From Pseudomonadota bacterium (GTDB lineage Bacteria > Desulfobacterota > Desulfobacteria > Desulfobacterales > JAHIVH01), in contig JAHIVH010000132.1 in NCBI GenBank assembly GCA_018816735.1, forward strand, positions 124,001-188,000: 64,000 nucleotides of DNA. Direction: 5' to 3'. The position numbers were made by a program, and so were the translations under genes. The notes under the pieces are model-generated. The model saw nothing but the letters and a program-made list of their open reading frames with translations, searched no databases and was not told the DNA's origin. This document shows positions 53,399-62,171 of the stretch, in pieces. Within the stretch, counting starts at the first letter, position 1; each line of letters begins with the position of its first letter.

Positions 53399-54145
53399 AT
53401 GAAATCAATTCCACAGATGGCTGAAGACCTCGATATCTCCACAAGCACGATCCGGGAATATCTCAAAAGTTTCAAAGAATTTTTTGCTGACCCGGTCGAG
53501 CATGAAGGGGTCAAGGAATATCCCCCGGAAACATCGGAATTGATATCCAAAATCTATACGTATTATCAGTCAAGCGGTCTGACCAAAGAGGAAATACGAA
53601 TAAAGCTGGGCGGAGAGGCTGCACTGGATTCAGAACCCGCTGTTTCAGCGTCGCAACCGGTTGCTGTTTCTGCCGCACCCATGGCTATGGCGCAATTTGA
53701 GATGCTGGGAGAAAAAATTGATAAACTGACAATGGCCATTGAAATTCTGACCGCCACGCTTTCCGGTTCCGGTGTTAAAATGGGTATTGGCGGCTTTGAT
53801 AAAATTGATGAATTCAATGCCCAGATTACGGAGATTCTCGAAATATCAAAAGAAAGTGATGATAAAAATATTGAAAAAAATGTCCAGGATGCCGACGGTA
53901 CGCTTGTGTTTTCATTTGGCAAGCTGACCACCAATGCAGAAAAGGCATTGAAATTTGGTCAGGCCTACAAAAAGCCATATCTTCATGTGGATCTCGAGGT
54001 TGACAAAAATCCTGTTCAGACCGTTAAAAACTGGTTGTCACAATCCAGGATAAAGATACTTCATGTGGCCGGCCGGAATGCAAGCAAAGTCCCTTTATTA
54101 AAAAAGACCGTAAACGATATCATTGCATCTATACTGGACCGGTAG
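53399..54145 (+). CDS. MerR-type HTH fused to the C-terminal half of a cpYpsA-like SLOG domain
   Basis: The 248-residue protein has an N-terminal MerR-like HTH (about 1-70; PQMAEDLDISTSTIREYLKSF, KEYPPETSELISKI). An Ala/Pro-rich linker (about 78-97) and a helical segment (98-150) follow. The C-terminus (161-248) shows NVQDADGTLVFS, KKPYLHVDLE, NWLSQ and KILHVAGRNAS, which match the C-terminal half of the cpYpsA-related SLOG (putative molybdenum-carrier) family. The N-terminal half of that fold is absent. SLOG domains bind nucleotide-derived ligands. No Shine-Dalgarno is clear. It is divergent from the REC-FapA operon and upstream of the plus-strand signalling string. Confidence 0.75.
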   Translation: MKSIPQMAEDLDISTSTIREYLKSFKEFFADPVEHEGVKEYPPETSELISKIYTYYQSSGLTKEEIRIKLGGEAALDSEPAVSASQPVAVSAAPMAMAQFEMLGEKIDKLTMAIEILTATLSGSGVKMGIGGFDKIDEFNAQITEILEISKESDDKNIEKNVQDADGTLVFSFGKLTTNAEKALKFGQAYKKPYLHVDLEVDKNPVQTVKNWLSQSRIKILHVAGRNASKVPLLKKTVNDIIASILDR

Positions 54146-54239
54146 AACACATTGCCAGATTGTTTCGATAACCGTGTTTCTATAAATGAAGAGTCTTAAG
54201 TGAACGTTCAACATTCTATAAACTATTCAGGGGGCTCAC

Positions 54240-55352
54240 ATGACAACTACCCAGCACACCATTCTCATCGTGGACGACGAAGAATCGATACGATTCTCAT
54301 TGGCAAGGCTTTTCAACAAACTTGACATTCCTGTTATTTCTGCAGCCGGGTGTGACGACGCACTGGAAATGCTTTCGACCCGGAAAGAGCCTGTTACGCT
54401 GATCATCTCCGATCAGAGAATGCCGGGAATCAATGGTGCGGAATTTCTTGAAAAATCACGGGCAGTCTGCCCGGATGCCATCCGGTTCCTTTTGACCGGT
54501 TTTTCTGATATGGACGCTGTCGTAGACGCCGTAAACAAGGGGCAAATTCATCGGTACCTGAAAAAACCATGGGATAATGATGAATTGATCAGTCAGGTAA
54601 AAGAGTCTTTAAAGCAATATGAGCTGATCAATGAAAACAAGCGGCTCCTGAAGCTGACTGCCAAACATACGCGCCAGTTATTCAAATTCGGCATTATTAT
54701 GAAGCAAAAGGTTCAGGAGCACGGGAAAGCCATTGCCAAACTGAAAACCAGCCTGAAAAGCCTGGATAAGGAATTGAAAGACAATCATCTGAATACGGTA
54801 AACGCCTTTCTATCACTTGTCGAAAGCCTTATGCCTTCAACAGAAGGTCACGGCAGCCGTGTCAGTCTCCTTTGCCGTGAAATGGCAGCCAAAATGGGCG
54901 TATCGGAAAAAGACCTGGCAGATATCGAGCTGGCTTCTCTGGCCCATGATATTGGCAAATTGAAACTGGCTGAAGGGATGTGGCAAAAGTCAAAAGACCA
55001 GTTTACTGAAGAAGACATGGACATGTACAAAAAACATCCGGAGGAGGGCCAGAATATGGTTTTATTCAGCCCGCGCCTGGAAAACGCCGGAAAAATCATC
55101 CGGCATCATCATGAACATTTTGACGGCAGCGGGTGGCCGGATGGTATCGGCGACACGGATATTCCCCTGGGCGCAAAGATCATTGCCGTGGCAGATGCCT
55201 ATGACCGGATAAAAAAAATGAATGAAACGGTCAGCCCCGGCGAGGGAGAAGACGGCAGCCCGTCCGTGTCAGAGTATATTAATGCACAGGCCGGAATAAA
55301 GTTTGATCCGGAAGTCACGCGCGTTTTTTCGGAAGTGACGGCAAATAAATGA
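54240..55352 (+). CDS. Receiver-HD-GYP-like protein (GWP variant)
   Basis: The 370-residue protein has an intact receiver (Asp 58, Thr 86, Lys 109), a linker as in the neighbouring regulators, and an HD-GYP-type domain (about 190-320). The metal motifs remain (LAHDIGK, HHHEHFDGSGWPDG), but the GYP signature reads GWP. Canonical HD-GYP enzymes hydrolyse c-di-GMP; the substitution makes activity uncertain. CAGGGGG precedes the ATG. It is 94 bases after the HTH-SLOG gene. Confidence 0.88.
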   Translation: MTTTQHTILIVDDEESIRFSLARLFNKLDIPVISAAGCDDALEMLSTRKEPVTLIISDQRMPGINGAEFLEKSRAVCPDAIRFLLTGFSDMDAVVDAVNKGQIHRYLKKPWDNDELISQVKESLKQYELINENKRLLKLTAKHTRQLFKFGIIMKQKVQEHGKAIAKLKTSLKSLDKELKDNHLNTVNAFLSLVESLMPSTEGHGSRVSLLCREMAAKMGVSEKDLADIELASLAHDIGKLKLAEGMWQKSKDQFTEEDMDMYKKHPEEGQNMVLFSPRLENAGKIIRHHHEHFDGSGWPDGIGDTDIPLGAKIIAVADAYDRIKKMNETVSPGEGEDGSPSVSEYINAQAGIKFDPEVTRVFSEVTANK

Positions 55353-55424
55353 AATGACGGGAAAACGGAAACATCCGGTATGACTGCATTTATTGAAAGA
55401 CTGTTTAAATGACAAGGGGATGAC

Positions 55425-55841
55425 ATGGCGGACCTTGAAACAATAGATAAGGATTTCTATAAAGGGCTTCAGGCGCTGTCAGACTCGTCATTTCCCAAGA
55501 AATGTTCCACGTGCGGAAAGATATATGACAATGTCCATGACTATCTGGCTCTGACAAAGGCCATTGGCCGGAGCAGCGGTCTTAAGGAATCCCTGGATGA
55601 CGATGACAAACCTCTGGTGGAGCTCTTTCGCAACTGTGTCTGCGGTTCGACATTAATGGATGTATTTAATAACCGAAGGGATTTGTCCCCTGCAGGCCTG
55701 AAACGCAGACAAAAATTTGAAGAACTGTTAAACCGGCTGACAAACAATGGTTTCGCAGCACAGACAGCCCGGGACGAACTCCTGAAAATTATGCGCGGTG
55801 AGGGCAGCGACCTGCTCAAAGTCAAACCTTCTGAAAAATAG
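55425..55841 (+). CDS. Small Cys-rich hypothetical protein
   Basis: The 138-residue protein has a CSTCGK-Y motif (about residue 25) and FRNCVCGSTL (about 68), two Cys pairs that could bind Zn or an Fe-S cluster. Helical segments follow. AAGGGG lies before the ATG. It sits in the signalling operon between two receiver genes, so a role in the pathway is possible. No family was recognised. Confidence 0.75.
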   Translation: MADLETIDKDFYKGLQALSDSSFPKKCSTCGKIYDNVHDYLALTKAIGRSSGLKESLDDDDKPLVELFRNCVCGSTLMDVFNNRRDLSPAGLKRRQKFEELLNRLTNNGFAAQTARDELLKIMRGEGSDLLKVKPSEK

Positions 55842-55878
55842 GGCACATTTTTGTCTAAAATTAAAAACGAGGCGAATC

Positions 55879-57102
55879 ATGAAAATTCTTGTTGCAGACG
55901 ATGACGAAAGTTCACGATCGTTCATGGAAACTATTTTAAAAAAGGCAGGGTATCTGCCCATCATCGTCCAGAATGGCGTGGAGGCATGGGAAATACTGAA
56001 TAAACAGCCTGTTCGCATGGTGATTACAGACTGGGTCATGCCTCAGATGGATGGTCTTGAACTTTGCCGGAAGATACGGGAAGCAGCCCTGAAAAATTAT
56101 GTATACATTATGCTGTTGACAGCCAAAGGCCATTCTTCAGATGCAGTGAAAGGGCTTGAAGCCGGCGCAGATGATTTTATCACAAAACCGTTTTCACCCA
56201 GTGAGCTTCTGGCAAGATTGCGATCAGGCAAGCGTATTATACAGCTCGAAGATGATCATAAGAATGCCAATTTTCAGCTGCTGCAAAGTGAAAAAATGGC
56301 TTCCATCGGTCAGCTTGCTGCAGGCGTGGCACATGAAATAAACAATCCGACCGGATTTGTCAGCAGCAACCTCAAAACACTCACTGAATACAATAGAGAT
56401 TTGTTTAAATTATACGGCCTCTATCAGTCACTGATCGCTGAACTTCAAAATAACAGCCAGACCCTGCCCAAACCGGTCCTTGATTTATTGAACAGTGTCA
56501 AAAATTTTGAAGCAGAAATTGACATTGACTATCTGAGGACGGATATTATCGATTTGGTGAAAGATTGCGGGGAAGGCGCAGAGCGAATCAAAAAAATAGT
56601 CATTGACCTGAAGGATTTCGCCCATCCCGGAGAAGACAAACTTAAACCCGCCAATATCAACGACGGTATAGAATCCACACTGAATGTCATTTCAAATGAA
56701 ATCAAATATAAGGCAACGGTTCATAAAAATTTCGGGGAACTCCCCACCGTACAGTGCTATCCCCAGCAACTGAATCAGGTTTTTCTGAACATCATCGTGA
56801 ACGCAGCCCAGGCCATTGAAACCAAGGGGGATATTACAATTTCCACCCGGTCACTGGAAAAACAGGTTGAGATTGTTATTGAAGACAATGGATCCGGTAT
56901 CCCGCCTGAAAACCTGGCCAGAATATTCGATCCCTTTTTTACGACCAAAGCGGTTGGCAAGGGTACAGGGCTTGGCATGAATGTCGCCTATAATATCATA
57001 CAGAAACATAAGGGAACGATTCGTGTGGAGAGTGAATTGGGGAAGGGTACCCGGTTCACGATCGTTATCCCGACACAGGAAGATGAGCAGTCTAATGAAT
57101 AA
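55879..57102 (+). CDS. Receiver-histidine kinase
   Basis: The 407-residue cytoplasmic protein carries an N-terminal receiver (phosphoacceptor Asp 51) directly followed by HisKA with the phosphoacceptor His 152 (AGVAHEINNPTGF). Classical HATPase boxes come next (N-box, DNGSGIP, DPFFTTK, GTGLGMN). It closely resembles the second kinase at 60686 in its C-terminal half. GAGG lies before ATG 55879; the longer frame from 55798 is rejected. Confidence 0.93.
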   Translation: MKILVADDDESSRSFMETILKKAGYLPIIVQNGVEAWEILNKQPVRMVITDWVMPQMDGLELCRKIREAALKNYVYIMLLTAKGHSSDAVKGLEAGADDFITKPFSPSELLARLRSGKRIIQLEDDHKNANFQLLQSEKMASIGQLAAGVAHEINNPTGFVSSNLKTLTEYNRDLFKLYGLYQSLIAELQNNSQTLPKPVLDLLNSVKNFEAEIDIDYLRTDIIDLVKDCGEGAERIKKIVIDLKDFAHPGEDKLKPANINDGIESTLNVISNEIKYKATVHKNFGELPTVQCYPQQLNQVFLNIIVNAAQAIETKGDITISTRSLEKQVEIVIEDNGSGIPPENLARIFDPFFTTKAVGKGTGLGMNVAYNIIQKHKGTIRVESELGKGTRFTIVIPTQEDEQSNE

Positions 57103-57144
57103 TTCATATCATTGCGTCATTAAAAAATAAAAGGGGTCAGGTCA

Positions 57145-58197
57145 ATGGAGAGAAACAAAAATTTTCTGGTGGTCGATGACGATCCCTATATTATCAAGAG
57201 TCTGAAACGCCAATTCCAGCATCTTGACTATCATTTTTTTACGGCGAATTCAGGTCTTGAAGCCATGGCCATCATGGACCAGCATGATATCGGCGTCATT
57301 ATGTCCGATATGAATATGCCCGGCATAGACGGCTTTTCACTTTGCGCCTGTATCAAAAAGAAAAAACCGGACATTGTGCAGATTATTCTTACCGGCAACC
57401 CGTCATTGAATAATGCCATAGACGCCATTAACCGGCTTCAGTTATTCGGCTATTTTACCAAGCCCTGGAATAATGACGAGCTGAACCATGTGATTTCCCG
57501 AGCATTTGATTATCACCATTTGATTGTTGAAAACAAACACCTGCAGGCACTCACCCAAGACCAGAATGTCCGGTTAAAGAAAATAAATGTTTCACTTGAA
57601 GAAAAAGTCCGTGAAAGAACGTTTCTTCTGGAGGAAGCCTTAACAGCTGGCATTCTGATGCTTGCCAAGGCTGCTGAAGAAAAAGACCAGGAAACAGGTG
57701 ATCATATAAACAGAATTATGACCCTTACCAGTGAATTATGCCACACACTTGATCTCTCTCCTGAAGAATCGGCCCAGATTGCCTCCTTCAGCAGGATTCA
57801 TGATGTGGGGAAAATACATATTCCGGATCATATATTAAACAAGCCGGGGAAACTTGATGAAAAGGAATGGGATATAATGAAACATCATACCCTTGCAGGT
57901 GAACGGATTATCAGCAACCTTTCCTTCTACAGGATAGCCAGGGAGATCGCCAGAAGCCATCATGAAAACTGGGATGGCAGCGGTTACCCGGACGGCCTGT
58001 CAGGGCTGGATATTCCGGTGTCGGCCAGGATAGTATCCGTAGCAGATGTATACGATGCCCTGACGCACAAAAGGCCTTATAAAAAAGCCTGGTCAAAGGA
58101 AGATGCCCTGTCTGAAATGAAAAATATGGGAGGTAAAAAATTTGACACAGCCATTCTGAACGCCTTTTTGGAAAAGGTGTGCTGTGAAAATTTTTAA
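57145..58197 (+). CDS. Receiver-HD-GYP c-di-GMP phosphodiesterase
   Basis: The 350-residue response regulator has a receiver (Asp 55) and a complete HD-GYP domain (about 180-345). It shows HDVGKIHIPD, KHHTLAGE, HHENWDGSGYPDGLSG and the late D-x-YDALT. It should hydrolyse c-di-GMP to GMP or pGpG. The coiled-coil linker (LTQDQNVRLKKIN) matches the neighbouring regulators. GGGGTCAGG before the ATG supports the start. No GGDEF cyclase is encoded in the window. Confidence 0.93.
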   Translation: MERNKNFLVVDDDPYIIKSLKRQFQHLDYHFFTANSGLEAMAIMDQHDIGVIMSDMNMPGIDGFSLCACIKKKKPDIVQIILTGNPSLNNAIDAINRLQLFGYFTKPWNNDELNHVISRAFDYHHLIVENKHLQALTQDQNVRLKKINVSLEEKVRERTFLLEEALTAGILMLAKAAEEKDQETGDHINRIMTLTSELCHTLDLSPEESAQIASFSRIHDVGKIHIPDHILNKPGKLDEKEWDIMKHHTLAGERIISNLSFYRIAREIARSHHENWDGSGYPDGLSGLDIPVSARIVSVADVYDALTHKRPYKKAWSKEDALSEMKNMGGKKFDTAILNAFLEKVCCENF

Positions 58198-58217
58198 CTC
58201 GTATTATATCGATTATG

Positions 58218-58233
58218 CAGGGCAATCGCCCTG
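58218..58233. repeat. Small GC-rich hairpin within the signalling operon
   Basis: CAGGGC and GCCCTG form a 6-bp stem around AATC. It has the look of a short dispersed repeat and may modulate mRNA processing between the HD-GYP and HDOD genes. Confidence 0.35.
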
Positions 58234-58256
58234 TACAAAACAATAAAAGGTGACCT

Positions 58257-59147
58257 ATGGATTATAAGGATTCAAACTCGATCATCAAACGGCTCAATGA
58301 AATAAAGGATATCCCGACCCTTCCCATCATTGCCATGGAAATCAACAGGATGCTTGAAAGCTATGATACCTCCATTGAGAAATTAAGTACTGCCATAGAA
58401 AAAGACCAGGCCATTGCGTCAAAAGTATTGCGCCTTGTCAACTCTTCCTTTTTCGGGGTGCGTTCAAAGGTAACCCGGATTCGGGATGCGGTTGTTTTGC
58501 TGGGCTTTGATTCTGTCAGAAATATCGTGCTGTCTGTTTCCCTTGTGAAGGCTTTTTCCGGTGCACTGTCCCAAAATGGATTCGATATCGCCGATTTCTG
58601 GCGACATTCCATTAATGTGGCCATGACGAGCAAAAAACTATCTGAATTGTCAAAAACTGAAGAGCCGGAATGTTGTTTTACAAGCGGTTTGCTGCACGAT
58701 TCCGGAAAGATTATTTTATCCCAGCATTTTTCAGGCTTGTTTGAATCCATTATGATGAAAGTCTTAAGTGAAAATATATCCTTTACTGCCTCGGAAAAAA
58801 CGCTCACCTCCTTTGGTCATGAAAAAGCAGGCGGGTTTCTTTCTGCGAAATGGAAATTGCCGGTTCACCTGGTTGATGTGGTCAGATTTCACCATACAAT
58901 CAGTCAACGGGCATCCAACATGAACCTGGTTAAAATCGTTCATGCGGCCGATGTCATCGCCCATGCCCTGACCCTGGATCAGGACCTTTTCGACCAGGAT
59001 GCATTTAATAAAATCAGAAGCAGAATGAATGAAACTGTTCTTAACGACAAAGCCTTGGGACCTCATCTGAAAAAAGTGGGGTACTGGTATCCTGAACTTT
59101 CGGAAAATATAAAAGAAGCAAATCGTTTTTTTGCGCAAAATGCATAG
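58257..59147 (+). CDS. HDOD-domain protein
   Basis: This 296-residue HDOD protein has an N-terminal region LPIIAMEINRML, a conserved KVLRLVNSSFFG block, and the HD-type motif GLLHDSGKIILSQ. The C-terminal part is helical (VVRFHHT). HDOD proteins often act with HD-GYP and receiver proteins, as they are encoded here. AAAGGTGACC precedes the ATG. It is paralogous to the HDOD gene at 45922. Confidence 0.92.
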   Translation: MDYKDSNSIIKRLNEIKDIPTLPIIAMEINRMLESYDTSIEKLSTAIEKDQAIASKVLRLVNSSFFGVRSKVTRIRDAVVLLGFDSVRNIVLSVSLVKAFSGALSQNGFDIADFWRHSINVAMTSKKLSELSKTEEPECCFTSGLLHDSGKIILSQHFSGLFESIMMKVLSENISFTASEKTLTSFGHEKAGGFLSAKWKLPVHLVDVVRFHHTISQRASNMNLVKIVHAADVIAHALTLDQDLFDQDAFNKIRSRMNETVLNDKALGPHLKKVGYWYPELSENIKEANRFFAQNA

Positions 59148-59163
59148 CAAAGGAGACAAACCG

Positions 59164-59988
59164 ATGGACAAGCCGCATACGGTGTTGTGTGTGGATGATG
59201 AGAAAAATATTTTAAGTGCTTTAAAACGCCTGTTGCGCAAGGAAGATTATGAATTGCTGACCGCGTCAAATGGTGAGGAGGCATTAAAAATACTGGATGA
59301 AAACACCGTTCAACTGGTGATGTCCGATCAGCGGATGCCGGAGATGAGCGGTACGGAACTGTTTGAAAAAGTCAAGGAAAGATATCCGGAAATCATCCGG
59401 ATTATTTTGACCGGATATACGGAGATTGATGCCATCACCGGTGCAATTAACCAGGGGAATATTTATAAATTTTTTTTAAAACCCTGGAACGATGAAACGC
59501 TCAAGCTTGAAATAAGAAAGGCGCTGGATCAATACGATCTGATTAAAATCAATAAGGAACTCACCGAAAAAGTCAAAGAGCAGAACGAGGCGCTTATGCG
59601 TGTTAACGATACCCTCGAACAAAAAGTGGAAGAACGCACACGGGAACTTGAATTGAGAAACCAGGCCCTTGAAGTCTCCCGAACCATACTTGATCAGCTG
59701 CCCTATCCGGTTGTTGGTATTGATAATGAGGGTTTTATCGTTCTGGTAAACCAAAGGGCCGAAAAAATCATAAGGAAGAATGGCAGCATTCTAATAGGTG
59801 AACATCTCTGTACATTTTTTGATTCGGAAATCGAAAATAAAGCTTTGAACGCCATATCCGACCAGGAGCATGTAAAAATCGATGGTGTTCAATTGTCAGG
59901 AAACCATTACCGGATGGATATTTTACCGATGACCGGCCGGTTTATCTATCAGGGCGCCATTATTGTCCTGAATACAGTCAACCATTAA
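59164..59988 (+). CDS. Receiver-coiled coil-PAS protein
   Basis: The 274-residue protein has an intact receiver (Asp 55), a coiled-coil linker with KEQNEALMRVNDTLEQKVEER (about 145-165) and a C-terminal PAS-like domain (about 175-274; ILDQLPYPVVGIDNEGFIVLVNQRAEKII). No kinase or enzymatic domain follows. AAGGAG lies 10 bases upstream of the ATG. It follows the HDOD gene by 16 bases. Confidence 0.9.
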   Translation: MDKPHTVLCVDDEKNILSALKRLLRKEDYELLTASNGEEALKILDENTVQLVMSDQRMPEMSGTELFEKVKERYPEIIRIILTGYTEIDAITGAINQGNIYKFFLKPWNDETLKLEIRKALDQYDLIKINKELTEKVKEQNEALMRVNDTLEQKVEERTRELELRNQALEVSRTILDQLPYPVVGIDNEGFIVLVNQRAEKIIRKNGSILIGEHLCTFFDSEIENKALNAISDQEHVKIDGVQLSGNHYRMDILPMTGRFIYQGAIIVLNTVNH

Positions 59989-60004
59989 ATTGAATTGATC
60001 AGTC

Positions 60005-60649
60005 ATGGCAGAACTGCAGACAAGTGAAAAAAAGCTGACGGTTAAAATAGTCTATTACGGCCCGGCCCTAAGTGGCAAGACAACCAATCTCATGCAACTT
60101 CACGATATTATTCTGCCCCGTAAACGGGGAGAACTGATGACCCTTGAAACCAGTGGGGACAGAACGCTGTTTTTCGATCTATTGCCGCTGATGGGCAAAA
60201 CCAGCGAAGGATACAAGATAAAAATCAAACTGTTCACAGTTCCCGGACAGGTGGCGCATGATGCCACACGAAAGGCGGTTCTCTCCCGGACAGATGGTGT
60301 GGTGTTTGTCGCTGACTCCCAGCTCACACAATCTGTCAACAATTCGATCAGCTTTGAAAATCTTGAAAAAAATGCCGGCAGGGTCGGCATTGATTTCGAC
60401 ACATTGCCTCTGGTTGTGCAATACAACAAAAGAGACCTGAAAGATATCATCGATGAAAAAGAGGTTCGCGGCCTTTGGAAGCAAACGCATATTCCTGTTC
60501 AATTTAGCACCGCAATACATGGGCAAGGTGTGAAAGAGACCTTTGTCTCTGTTTTAAAAGAAGTATATCGTAATCTTAATCAAAAATTGAATATGGAAAG
60601 TGGTTTGAAGATCACAGAAGATGAGTTTTTAAGTGTAGCCAATATGTAA
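60005..60649 (+). CDS. MglA-like small GTPase
   Basis: The 214-residue Ras/Arf-type GTPase has the P-loop GPALSGKTT (residues 18-26), a switch-region TVPGQVAH and the guanine-specificity motif YNKRDL. MglA in Myxococcus controls cell polarity and motility, and MglA-like proteins of other bacteria accompany two-component genes. No MglB partner is encoded next to it. Here it precedes a histidine kinase with an unassigned N-terminal domain by 36 bases. Confidence 0.93.
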   Translation: MAELQTSEKKLTVKIVYYGPALSGKTTNLMQLHDIILPRKRGELMTLETSGDRTLFFDLLPLMGKTSEGYKIKIKLFTVPGQVAHDATRKAVLSRTDGVVFVADSQLTQSVNNSISFENLEKNAGRVGIDFDTLPLVVQYNKRDLKDIIDEKEVRGLWKQTHIPVQFSTAIHGQGVKETFVSVLKEVYRNLNQKLNMESGLKITEDEFLSVANM

Positions 60650-60685
60650 TTAAATTTAACATCTTTGCCATGGAGCACAATCAAT

Positions 60686-62110
60686 TTGGAAGAAAAAGAA
60701 AAATTTAATCAAACGTTGATGCCAGAAATCGCCGACCATTTGAATGATTCTCCGGGGCTTGATAAATTACTTAAGCATAATATATTAAAAGACATCTCTT
60801 TAGATTTATCCGGGTTGGGCATTGTCTTTTTAAGCATGACCTATCCGGATGGCAAACTCTATTTTATATCGGACTTTTCAGGTGACAGGCGTGTGACTGA
60901 ACTGGTTGCCAAATTTCCCGGTATAGTCGATTCTTATGATAAAACTTTAACTATAGATGATATGATCATCAGAATATCACCTGTGATTCATGATTTTGAA
61001 ATCATCGGGTATCTCATTGCCGGAATGAAAAAAGAGGTATCGGACAATGTCGAAACACTCTTTCATATGGGCAATCTGTTGCTTAAAATAGTCAATTTTT
61101 ATATCAGTTCAACGTATAAGATGAATCTGACATCAAGTATTCACACACTGGTGGTTGAAGACACCTATGAAGAACTTCAACGGCAAAATGACCTCCTTAA
61201 AAAATCTGAAAAGCAATATCAGGAACTGGTCAAATCCCTGGATGAAGAAGTCAGGAAAAAAGCGGAAGAAATCAAAGATGCAAACACCCAGTTGATGCAC
61301 CAGGACAAAATGGCGTCCATTGGCCAGCTTGCCGCAGGTGTTGCCCATGAAATCAACAATCCCGTGGGCTTTGTAAAAAGCAACCTTTCCACCATGAACG
61401 AATATTGCGCTGAATTCACAAAACTGATTAAAGGATATCGTCAATTCATTCATGATTTTTATGCCACCTCAATAAGCAAAGATCAAAACAAAGCGCTTGA
61501 GAATGAATTTGAGGAAATTAAACAGATGGAACAAACCATCGATCCTGATTATCTGATGGAAGATTCCATGGATCTCATTAAAGAGTCTATCGAAGGAACC
61601 GAGCGCATTAAAAAAATCGTAAGTGACCTGAAAGATTTTGCCCATCCTGGTGAAGATACCCCCACACATGCCAATATCAATGAATGCATCGATTCCACGC
61701 TTAACATCATATGGAATGAACTGAAATACAAAGTGACTCTCGTTAAGGAATATGGCAACCTGCCCATGCTCTATTGCTATCCCAGGCAGCTCAATCAGGT
61801 ATTTATGAATATTTGCATTAATGCCGCCCATGCCATAGAGAAAAAAGGAGAAATCAAAATCATTACCAAGGCCTATGAAAACCATCAGGAAATTCTAATT
61901 AGCGACACAGGTTCCGGTATTTCCGAAGAGCACATTTCGAGAATATTCGACCCCTTTTTTACGACCAAGGATGTTGGGAAGGGGACCGGACTGGGGCTTA
62001 ATCTCAGTTATAACATTGTAAAGAAACATATGGGCGATATCCGTGTTGAAAGCCGGTTGAACAAAGGAACCACGTTTATCATAAAACTTCCTTATGAAAA
62101 TCATCTTTAG
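60686..62110 (+). CDS. Histidine kinase with unassigned N-terminal domain
   Basis: This cytoplasmic kinase (474 residues from TTG 60686) has an N-terminal domain of about 140 residues (FLSMTYPDGKLYFISDF... IIGYLIAGMKK, GAF/PocR-like in pattern). A coiled coil follows, then HisKA with His about 221 (AGVAHEINNPVGF), and full HATPase boxes. The TTG at 60686 has GGAG about 10 bases upstream. Other possible starts are TTG 60665 and ATG 60719. Confidence 0.88.
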   Translation: MEEKEKFNQTLMPEIADHLNDSPGLDKLLKHNILKDISLDLSGLGIVFLSMTYPDGKLYFISDFSGDRRVTELVAKFPGIVDSYDKTLTIDDMIIRISPVIHDFEIIGYLIAGMKKEVSDNVETLFHMGNLLLKIVNFYISSTYKMNLTSSIHTLVVEDTYEELQRQNDLLKKSEKQYQELVKSLDEEVRKKAEEIKDANTQLMHQDKMASIGQLAAGVAHEINNPVGFVKSNLSTMNEYCAEFTKLIKGYRQFIHDFYATSISKDQNKALENEFEEIKQMEQTIDPDYLMEDSMDLIKESIEGTERIKKIVSDLKDFAHPGEDTPTHANINECIDSTLNIIWNELKYKVTLVKEYGNLPMLYCYPRQLNQVFMNICINAAHAIEKKGEIKIITKAYENHQEILISDTGSGISEEHISRIFDPFFTTKDVGKGTGLGLNLSYNIVKKHMGDIRVESRLNKGTTFIIKLPYENHL

Positions 62111-62171
62111 GTTGACATTCTGTATGGTATAGTCATGCAATGATCCCTCTTGACGAGAAAGGAAAAGTACC

